Assembly (NCBI GenBank): GCA_903920425.1 | Contig: CAIXME010000762.1 | Coordinates: 1 to 40,766 of the forward strand | From: an uncultured Pirellula sp. | Lineage (GTDB): Bacteria > Planctomycetota > Planctomycetia > Pirellulales > Pirellulaceae | DNA: 40,766 nucleotides | Direction of reading: 5' to 3' | In this document: positions 34,527 to 40,766 of the stretch, one piece after another | Position numbering within the stretch: the stretch's first letter is position 1 | How the letters are laid out: each line of letters opens with the position of its first letter | The notes under the pieces: generated by a model | Database searches by the model: none | What the model saw: the letters and a program-made list of their open reading frames with translations, nothing else | What the model was told of the DNA's origin: nothing | Position numbers and translations under genes: made by a program

Positions 34527-35386
34527 GTTTCGCAGTCAATCATCTCCGCATCGGCATCCCCAGCAAAGGTCGATTAAGTGAACTGGCAACGGAATTGCTA
34601 ATTCAAGCCGGCCTCAACTTTCGTCGACAAGACCGTTCGTTGTTCGCTCGTGTCAGTAGCATTCCAGCAGACATCACGTTCTTGCGCACCGATGACATTC
34701 CGACGCTTTGCGCTGAGGGAGCGATCGACCTTGGAATCACAGGCAGCGATTTGGTCGAAGAAGCTCAAGCAGACGTTGTTGTACGCATGAAGCTCGGTGT
34801 AGGCAGATGCCGGCTCGCCATTTGTGTGCCTACATCATCCGACATCCAAACTCCCGCAGCACTCAAAGGGAAACGCGTAGCAACCAGCTTCCCAAGCACG
34901 ACCGAACGCTATCTGAAACAACACGATGCGCCGGTGCATCTGGTAAAACTCAATGGTTCCGTTGAAGTGATGATTTCCTTGGGAGTTGCTGACGCGATCG
35001 TCGATTTGGTCGAGACTGGCAGCACACTCGCCGCGAACCAACTTCGGATCTTGACCGAAATCGGACAATACGAAACCGTACTGGTGCAAAGTCCGACTTG
35101 CCGGGACACAGTTACGGCAGACCGTATTGTCCGCCGACTTGAGGGAGTGGTCATCGCTCGCGATTACTCGCTCCTCGAATACAACGTCCCACGAGCGAAG
35201 TTGGCTGCCGCAGAAGCCATCACGCCCGGTTTCACTTCGCCGACCGTTACGAGCCTCGAAGATGCCTCGTGGTGCGCGGTGCGGGCGATGGTCAAACGAA
35301 GTGATATCATTCCGATTATGGAAAAGCTGGAATCACTCGGAGCACTAGCCATTCTGGAAACGTCCATCAACAACTGCAGACTCTAA
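34523..35386 (+). CDS. hisG: ATP phosphoribosyltransferase, long form
   Basis: The protein has 287 residues from a GTG overlapping hisE. It joins ATP and PRPP, the committed step of histidine synthesis. Landmarks: I-G-I-P-S-K-G-R-L at the start, G-I-T-G-S-D-L-V, A-T-S-F-P-S-T-T, G-S-V-E-V and D-A-I-V-D-L-V-E-T-G-S-T-L. The ~80-residue C-terminal part is the regulatory domain of the long, histidine-inhibited form, so no HisZ partner is needed. A hairpin repeat begins seven bases after the stop. Confidence 0.96.
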   Translation: MSFAVNHLRIGIPSKGRLSELATELLIQAGLNFRRQDRSLFARVSSIPADITFLRTDDIPTLCAEGAIDLGITGSDLVEEAQADVVVRMKLGVGRCRLAICVPTSSDIQTPAALKGKRVATSFPSTTERYLKQHDAPVHLVKLNGSVEVMISLGVADAIVDLVETGSTLAANQLRILTEIGQYETVLVQSPTCRDTVTADRIVRRLEGVVIARDYSLLEYNVPRAKLAAAEAITPGFTSPTVTSLEDASWCAVRAMVKRSDIIPIMEKLESLGALAILETSINNCRL

Positions 35387-35392
35387 GCACTC

Positions 35393-35419
35393 TGTTATCG
35401 GTACGGCGCGAGCCGTCCG
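35393..35419 (+). repeat. REP-like hairpin, copy B (GCGA tetraloop), just after hisG
   Basis: Core cggtacggc-GCGA-gccgtccg: an 8-bp stem with one bulged base and a GNRA loop, seven bases past the hisG stop. It is 24 of 27 identical to copy A at 21642-21668 read on the other strand. It could stabilise or end the his transcript; no U-run follows. Confidence 0.65.
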
Positions 35420-35595
35420 ATTTTGGGCCAGCAACGTCTCCGTGGTCTGACACTACACACCGGGCAGCTTGTGCTGCTCCGCTAGGATAAAGACGCGGCT
35501 GCACGCAAGAACCCAATCCATGGCCCCTTCTGCTCAACCTCCTCCGAGGCCACAGAACATGCAGACGGACTGTTAGCCAGCAAAAATTTGCTCTA

Positions 35596-35625
35596 TTGCA
35601 GCGTTTTTGGTCTCTGCCGTATACT
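35596..35625 (+). promoter_or_regulatory. Candidate sigma-70-like promoter for the PpiC-protein transcript
   Basis: TTGCAG (35596-35601) and TATACT (35620-35625) are separated by 18 bases, about 105 bases before the ATG at 35731. The 344-base gap 35387-35730 holds this and the hairpin repeat; I see nothing else in it. Confidence 0.4.
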
Positions 35626-35730
35626 CCGCGCGCCTCCGTAATTCCGTGGACACGACTGCATTAGGGAGGAACCGGACTCGCCACAGGCTACTCCTTAGTT
35701 GCCTTGGAATACCCATCATGGATGATCGCG

Positions 35731-36993
35731 ATGAAAACAACCCTTATTGGCTTTGGACTGACTTCGGTTTTTCTTGCGTCCACACTTTGCGCACAGCAGG
35801 GTTTGCCCAGCGGCTACCAGCCGTACACGCCGCCAGTCGTTGGTGGACTTCCCCCCAACTCTCGCGGCCTTGAGCAACCTGTGTTTGTGGCCGATCGGCT
35901 AGGGGAGTTGCCGGAGCAGGCCATGCAAGGCCCGAATCGCTACGATCAATCCAAAGGATCACCTGCAGGCCCTGTGCCGCCACAGCCGACCATCCCAACA
36001 CTCAATCAAATGAATCAATTCGCACCCGGCGATTTGATAGCTACCGTCGGGGAGGAGCGCATCCTCGTAGGCGATCTCGTACCGCCCGATAAAGTCACCA
36101 AAGAACTCGCATCCAGTGCCCAATTCGAATTGATGCTTCGCCAAGCATTGGTTGACCGCGTCACCCGCATGGCTTTGGCGCAGAGATTTGTTAACGACAA
36201 GGTCGCAGGCAAACCAATCAAAGAGAGAGACTCGGCTCGGCAGCAAATCGTCAAGCAGACGAACAAGATCTTCTTTGAAAAAGTGGTTCCAATGCAAAAG
36301 GAGAAGATGAAATGCACCTCCGATGCAGACTTCGATACCAAACTGGCCGAAATGGGCAAATCGCTGACCTCGCTTAAAGAGGAGTTCGCCGAATCGACTT
36401 GGGCCCAAGAGCATCTTAGGGAAAGCGTCCCCGAGAAGCCGCAGATCGAACTGAGTGAGATGAATGATTACTACCAAGACAATATCGACCAGTTCCGTCG
36501 ACCAGCCAAAGTACGTTTTCAAATACTAACAGCCTCCTTCTCTCGATATGCAGACAAACAAGCGGCCTACCAGGCAATCGTGGATATGGGCAATCAAGTG
36601 CGATTGGGAGGAGCCCGATTTGACGGTGTAGCGAAGCGTAGCTCGACCGGACTTCGTGCATCCGAAGGTGGCCAAATGGATTGGACCACTCAAGGCGCTT
36701 TGAAAAGCAAGGTGATCGATCAAGCCATCTTTGAAAATCCTGTTGGCGGCCTCAGCCAGATTTTGGAAGACGCAGACGGTTATCACATTGTTGAGGTGCT
36801 GGAGCGTACCAACGCTGACATCCAGTCCTTTGCAGAAGCCCAAAACGAGATCCGCAAAACGCTTATCAAGCAAAAAACCGCGAAGATGCGCAGCGACTTC
36901 ATCAAGAAAGTTCGCAGTGAAACGCAGGTCTATACCAAATGGCCCAGCGACATCCCTAATTCGCTCGGCCTAGATCAATTGCTAAACAACTAA
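35731..36993 (+). CDS. SurA/PpiC-type peptidyl-prolyl cis-trans isomerase, exported
   Basis: The protein has 420 residues from ATG 35731, which opens a clean signal peptide (M-K-T-T-L-I-G-F-G-L...L-C-A-Q); upstream in-frame codons would hide it. A Pro/Gln/Gly-rich linker follows (~20-90). Residues ~105-240 form a SurA-like helical chaperone region (R-Q-A-L-V-D-R-V-T-R-M-A, K-M-K-C-T-S-D-A-D-F). The parvulin/PpiC domain is at ~260-365 (V-R-F-Q-I-L-T, G-G-A-R-F-D-G-V-A-K-R-S-S, G-G-Q-M-D-W, G-Y-H-I-V-E-V-L-E-R). It probably folds exported proteins in the periplasm. It precedes the large secreted protein by nine bases, so the two share a transcript. Confidence 0.92.
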   Translation: MKTTLIGFGLTSVFLASTLCAQQGLPSGYQPYTPPVVGGLPPNSRGLEQPVFVADRLGELPEQAMQGPNRYDQSKGSPAGPVPPQPTIPTLNQMNQFAPGDLIATVGEERILVGDLVPPDKVTKELASSAQFELMLRQALVDRVTRMALAQRFVNDKVAGKPIKERDSARQQIVKQTNKIFFEKVVPMQKEKMKCTSDADFDTKLAEMGKSLTSLKEEFAESTWAQEHLRESVPEKPQIELSEMNDYYQDNIDQFRRPAKVRFQILTASFSRYADKQAAYQAIVDMGNQVRLGGARFDGVAKRSSTGLRASEGGQMDWTTQGALKSKVIDQAIFENPVGGLSQILEDADGYHIVEVLERTNADIQSFAEAQNEIRKTLIKQKTAKMRSDFIKKVRSETQVYTKWPSDIPNSLGLDQLLNN

Positions 36994-37002
36994 ACTATCG
37001 AT

Positions 37003-40000
37003 ATGCATTCGCCAAACGAGATGCCGAGCCAATATCTAAATCCAATTGCATTGCGTTGTTGCATCCGATGGTTTCTGAGAGCTTTCGTCTGCATCGCTGC
37101 CGTAAACCTGCTCACATCTCATCTGCTTGCCACAGAAGCGATTCCAAAAGTTGCCGATGGCGAGCTTCGATCGTGCCAAGCGGTGACTGTCGATCACGGT
37201 TGGACTGTTGGCGATCGCGGGTTGATACTTGCAACGAATGATGCGGGCAAAACCTGGAACGTTCAGCAACAACGAACCAGCGCTAACCTGTATTCGGTCT
37301 GCTTTGCGAATGAAGAAAGCGGTTGGGCCTTGGGCGGTACCATCGAACCGTTCACACATCGCAGTGTCGGCGTTGTGTTGTCGACTCAAGATGGGGGCAA
37401 GAATTGGCAGAACATGCCGTGCGAATTGCCACGCATCACAGGCACTCAACTTATCGGCCCTAACCACCTGCTCGCATGGGGAGATTGGTCTAACCTGTTT
37501 CAATCTGCTCTATTCGAAAGCACTGACGGCGGACAAAACTGGTTGTCCCGCCCAACCCCTGTTAGCCATATCCAATGCGCCGCATCCAGTGCAAATGGAA
37601 CCCTAGTGCTCGTAGACCGTGCGGGCAATGTTCATAGAACCACCGACGGTCTTGATTACCAACCAGTTAACCTACCTCGCGCTCCATTCGATCCCATACG
37701 ATTTTGCAAATGCACCAACGGGATATGGTGGCTCGGCGGGGATACAGGCCAGCTATATCGCAGCGCCGATGCGATCCAATGGGAACGACTCTATCTCCCC
37801 GGGAATGCATCCGACCACGCTCTGTTCTCCTTGAACGATCTCGCGTCGTTCGAAAACAAAGTTTGGATTGTTGGGCAACCAGGCAATGTCGCCTGGACCT
37901 CCGAGGACTACGGCAATACCTGGAGCGTTCGGGAACTTCCCAACCAATCACTCAACCACTCGATCTCAGCCTTGAACGCGGATGTGCTTCTGACCTGTGG
38001 GCCTCAGGCAAGCATTCGTGCCAGCCGTAACGGTGGCAAAGCATGGTGGACACAACACCAGTCGGGAGGCCGAAATGCGGTTCTTGAGATCGCAGCCACA
38101 TCTTCCGAAATCGGCTGGGATCTGCTCGCGCATGTCACACAAGAATCAAAACGCAATGCAGCACTACTGGTTGTCCACGATCAAGACTTCGAAGGGAAAA
38201 CGAGTCATCTCCCAGAGCTTGCCTCGCGAATCGAGATTGCGGGCAAAAGTATTGGTTTGACTCAATCGAGACTCTTGCCCAATCTTCCGGTCGGCCGCTT
38301 GGTTTCTGGCGAACGCGTGACCGACCTCGGCTATTACCAATCAAGTATGGGTGTCGACGTCGCCAGCGACAGTGTTGCCCTGCTGCGTCGCTTGGTGTTG
38401 GAGATCCGAACCAGCCGACCAGATGTTGTGGTGTCACCTTGCCCAGTTACCTGCAGCAATCTAGAGTCCAAAACGGCTCAAGCTATCGAACAAGCGATGC
38501 GAAGTGCAGGGCAACGCGACTTTCGTGTCTTTTCAAGCGGGGCCGGCATTCCCGAGGATGTATGGCAAACGCAACGTATCATTTTGCGAGGCATGAAGCC
38601 TGGCCTCCAATTTTCACCTGCGATGATCCTCAAATCATCGAGCCTCGTTCTGGGAAACGTGCTCGCTCCCATCCGACCGCTCATCGACCAAAATGTGACA
38701 ACATGGATCGAACCGGAGAAACGCTATTCCTATTCGATCCTAGGGGCTAAATCCGGTACACTTCGAGAACCGCTCGAGGGCGTATTGCTAGATCCCTCAA
38801 CCCAATCCATTGATCGCAACAAAAGCAAAGCGAGACTGGATTCCCTGATGGCAACGAGCCAGTGGTTGGACTGGCGTCAATCGTTGATCTCCGACATTGG
38901 AAATCCGTTGACCCCCGATCGAGTCTGGGAATCGAAGTTGAGGGCGTTGGCCAAGTCCGCATCGCCGGAATCGGTGCCCCCCATCCTGCTCGAGATCGCC
39001 ATCCATTGCCGTCAAAATGGAGAATGGAATCGTTGGAATGCAGCAATTGAATACCTTCTAGAGGTCGACTCGCAATCTTCGGTTGCCGAAGCCGCTTTTT
39101 GGGAAGCAATGCGTCACACCGGAAGTCCAGAAACTCAACAGGTAATCGCACAGCAATTGAACTTGGTCGAACTCCGTATCAATAGCGCGAACCCCTCCAC
39201 GGCGTCCTCAATCCAACAGACCTCTCCTTTTGCCAAAAACCCGAACGATAAGTCACCGGTTCAAAGAGTCGCCTTTACTAACAGTGTTCGGCGCATTCCC
39301 ATCGCGACCAACCGCGACCTCGAGGAGTTCGCGAGATTTCTATCCAAATGGCCGGAGTCATTTCAATCGCGGCGAACGGAACAATCGTGGGGCTGGCTCA
39401 TCGCGGCTCGCTACCGAAGTATGCAATCCAGAGCAGAACCAGGATCGACTATCAATTTAAGCCGGGATCCCTCCGTCTTTTGGCCGCCGCAAACGCAATA
39501 CCTAACCTCTTGGCGCCATGTCGGCGCCGCCGAGCGATCGATTCCAGGTCGAACGGGTTCGACTTCAGAAAGTTCTGCATCCCCCAATATCGCATCATGC
39601 CCCACAATTCAACAGCGTCCATACTTGGACGGTAAAGGTGACGAACCATTTTGGAATGAGGCAGCGCAACTGGAATTGAGGGACCCTTGGGCCGACGATC
39701 CAACGATGAGAACAACCATTCGTTTAGCGCGAGACGCCGAGTTTCTTTACGTGTTGAGTCGTTCAGTAAATCCAACAGAAACATCCACCGTACCGATTTC
39801 CACCAAGCCTCCGATGTTCAGTCCAAAGCAGGATACCCCACTTTCGCTCTCGAACCGAGGCAAAGCAAATGCATCGATCAAAGACAGTCGGCGTGACAGC
39901 CTCTCCCATTCCAACGACCATATCAAAATGCGCATTGATATCGACCGGGACTACGCTAGCTGGTTCGAATTCGGTTGGTCCGCATCCGGTGAAATAAGCG

Positions 40001-40269
40001 ACGCATGCAATGACATGGCGTATTGGAATCCTACTTGGCATATCGCGACGTTGAAAGAGAGCTCGGGATGGAGCGCGGAGATCGCGATTCCCTTGGTAGA
40101 ACTGATCGGTTCCGAGCCATCGGGTGCACAATGGCTCGACAAGGTTTGGGCTTTTAACGCCACCAGACACAATCCGTCCTTCTGTACCGAGTCACTCGCT
40201 CCATCACTTTCCGACAGGATGACGCCAGACTCTTGGCTTTTGATCGATCTCAGCAACAACAGTCGCTGA
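37003..40269 (+). CDS. Large secreted protein: YCF48-like propeller, PIG-L-like region, CBM9-like C-terminus
   Basis: The protein has 1088 residues. The N-terminus has a membrane-targeting stretch (~20-44, F-L-R-A-F-V-C-I-A-A-V-N-L-L). Residues ~50-365 form a BNR/YCF48-like propeller with repeated T-D-G-G-x-N-W or D-A-G-K-T-W blades. Residues ~385-560 resemble a PIG-L-type domain (A-L-L-V-V-H-D..., R-P-D-V-V-V-S-P at 472), but the catalytic H-P-D-D motif is replaced (H-D-Q-D), so activity is doubtful and the match is tentative. A helical, low-complexity section follows. Residues 873-1085 match a CBM9-like domain (P-Y-L-D-G-K-G-D-E-P-F-W-N-E-A, ending W-A-F-N-A-T-R). It probably acts on or binds extracellular glycans. 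Co-transcribed with the PpiC-type chaperone before it. Confidence 0.85.
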   Translation: MHSPNEMPSQYLNPIALRCCIRWFLRAFVCIAAVNLLTSHLLATEAIPKVADGELRSCQAVTVDHGWTVGDRGLILATNDAGKTWNVQQQRTSANLYSVCFANEESGWALGGTIEPFTHRSVGVVLSTQDGGKNWQNMPCELPRITGTQLIGPNHLLAWGDWSNLFQSALFESTDGGQNWLSRPTPVSHIQCAASSANGTLVLVDRAGNVHRTTDGLDYQPVNLPRAPFDPIRFCKCTNGIWWLGGDTGQLYRSADAIQWERLYLPGNASDHALFSLNDLASFENKVWIVGQPGNVAWTSEDYGNTWSVRELPNQSLNHSISALNADVLLTCGPQASIRASRNGGKAWWTQHQSGGRNAVLEIAATSSEIGWDLLAHVTQESKRNAALLVVHDQDFEGKTSHLPELASRIEIAGKSIGLTQSRLLPNLPVGRLVSGERVTDLGYYQSSMGVDVASDSVALLRRLVLEIRTSRPDVVVSPCPVTCSNLESKTAQAIEQAMRSAGQRDFRVFSSGAGIPEDVWQTQRIILRGMKPGLQFSPAMILKSSSLVLGNVLAPIRPLIDQNVTTWIEPEKRYSYSILGAKSGTLREPLEGVLLDPSTQSIDRNKSKARLDSLMATSQWLDWRQSLISDIGNPLTPDRVWESKLRALAKSASPESVPPILLEIAIHCRQNGEWNRWNAAIEYLLEVDSQSSVAEAAFWEAMRHTGSPETQQVIAQQLNLVELRINSANPSTASSIQQTSPFAKNPNDKSPVQRVAFTNSVRRIPIATNRDLEEFARFLSKWPESFQSRRTEQSWGWLIAARYRSMQSRAEPGSTINLSRDPSVFWPPQTQYLTSWRHVGAAERSIPGRTGSTSESSASPNIASCPTIQQRPYLDGKGDEPFWNEAAQLELRDPWADDPTMRTTIRLARDAEFLYVLSRSVNPTETSTVPISTKPPMFSPKQDTPLSLSNRGKANASIKDSRRDSLSHSNDHIKMRIDIDRDYASWFEFGWSASGEISDACNDMAYWNPTWHIATLKESSGWSAEIAIPLVELIGSEPSGAQWLDKVWAFNATRHNPSFCTESLAPSLSDRMTPDSWLLIDLSNNSR

Positions 40270-40518
40270 TTAAGTGCAAAACAGAGCGTTCTCCTGGACC
40301 GTCTTACTCATCGCATGACCGTTCGACAGCCCAGTATCCTGTCATTCGTGGATAGTTAAGACTGCATATCTATAAAGCAATCATCTGAAGGGGCTGGAGA
40401 TCTAATCTCTACCCACCTGGATAAGAACGGGCGGGAGCCTCCCTCCTTCTATTGGTGATATCGCGTTAACAAGCATCGGCCATCTACGTCAGCCAGAAAC
40501 GGTAACCATGCGGCGTCG
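40270..40518. other. Convergent intergenic gap
   Basis: These 249 bases lie between two 3' ends. A short GC palindrome (gggag-c-ctccc at about 40433-40443) is the only symmetry seen; it lacks a T-tract and is not called a terminator. Confidence 0.3.
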
Positions 40519-40766
40519 TCACTTCGCGCCCTTTAGAAAAAGCCCGACAAGCGATTGAGCCAAGAGCGGTGTCAAGTATCGCCTGGGCTGAGTCTTTCTG
40601 GTGAAGAGGTTTATCGGTTGGTCGATAAGGCAGCAGAAACAGAGTGCCAAGAATTCGGGATCCGCTGGCGAGATCTCCTCATTGCGAATCCCTTTCTTCA
40701 TGACGCGCGTAACCAATCGAAATCGACAGTCGGTTAGCTGATCCAACACGCCATCGATTTCAGGAA
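40519..40766 (-). CDS. C-terminal fragment of a TetR/AcrR-like regulator (N-terminus beyond window)
   Basis: The frame is open from the right edge to a TGA at 40519, giving 82 visible residues. The pattern R-L-V-T-R-V-M-K-K-G-I-R-N-E-E-I-S-P-A-D-P-E-F-L-A followed by a helix and L-L-A-Q-S-L-V-G-L-F-L-K-G-A at the end is typical of the ligand-binding C-terminal helices of TetR-family repressors. The DNA-binding domain would lie outside the window, so the call rests only on the tail. An internal GTG at 40749 is unlikely to be the true start. Confidence 0.5.
   Translation of the reverse strand, partial: PEIDGVLDQLTDCRFRLVTRVMKKGIRNEEISPADPEFLALCFCCLIDQPINLFTRKTQPRRYLTPLLAQSLVGLFLKGAK

Noticed and set aside
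40555-40737. Plus-strand frame of 60 codons at the right edge
   Set aside because: Antisense to the TetR-like tail, which has a recognisable helix pattern and an open frame to the window end.
1-40766. CRISPR arrays, tRNA or rRNA genes, insertion sequences
   Set aside because: No regularly spaced repeats, cloverleaf-like segments, rRNA-like sequence or transposase frames were seen on either strand by reading; a covariance search was not possible.

Overview
The window looks like a stretch of a planctomycete chromosome, most likely from the Pirellulales (Rhodopirellula-like). The evidence is the gene content: two DUF1559 pseudopilin-like genes each followed by a small lipoprotein gene, a giant multi-domain surface protein that opens with an LEPR-XLL-type motif, a Tat-exported Gfo/Idh/MocA oxidoreductase, a YVTN-propeller/phosphoesterase fusion, a YCF48-like/CBM9-like secreted protein, many GTG and TTG starts, and hairpin-forming intergenic repeats. 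No tRNA, rRNA, CRISPR array, transposase or phage gene was seen. The taxonomic call is inference from these families; no search was run.

Layout. Positions 1-4838 (minus) hold the first 1612 residues of a giant adhesin-like protein that runs off the left edge. 5233-6748 (minus) is the first DUF1559-lipoprotein cassette, divergent from a plus-strand pair: a phosphoesterase fusion (6996-9668) and PhoH2 (9718-11058). An HTTM/MauE-like membrane protein (11137-12531) converges on a DUF4328 membrane protein (12526-13254). Next come a Tat-signal oxidoreductase (13476-14759), the second DUF1559-lipoprotein cassette (15156-16673), a membrane-anchored HtrA protease (17011-18555) with a clear intrinsic terminator, and GTP-type PEP carboxykinase (18734-20569), which converges on uppP (20590-21456).

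After a repeat-bearing gap, two translationally coupled genes (21963-23377) encode membrane and soluble proteins with arrestin-like folds. They converge on a four-gene minus-strand operon: argB, argF, a GXGXG-domain gene and a degenerate glutamate-synthase-like barrel gene (27073 down to 23424). Then follows the iron-uptake operon feoA-feoA-feoB-Cys-rich protein (30455 down to 27412), with overlapping stops and starts and a possible Fur-type site upstream. The right part is all plus strand: an RND/MMPL exporter, hisE-hisG with a 4-bp overlap, a SurA-like PpiC isomerase, and a 1088-residue secreted fusion protein. The right edge cuts the C-terminus of a TetR-like regulator on the minus strand.

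The points most worth a second look are the arginine operon that carries a stripped-down, two-gene glutamate-synthase-like module; a duplicated ~270-residue domain in the giant surface protein that I cannot assign to a family; a pair of hairpin repeats that keep a GNRA tetraloop despite base changes; and the coupled arrestin-like gene pair.
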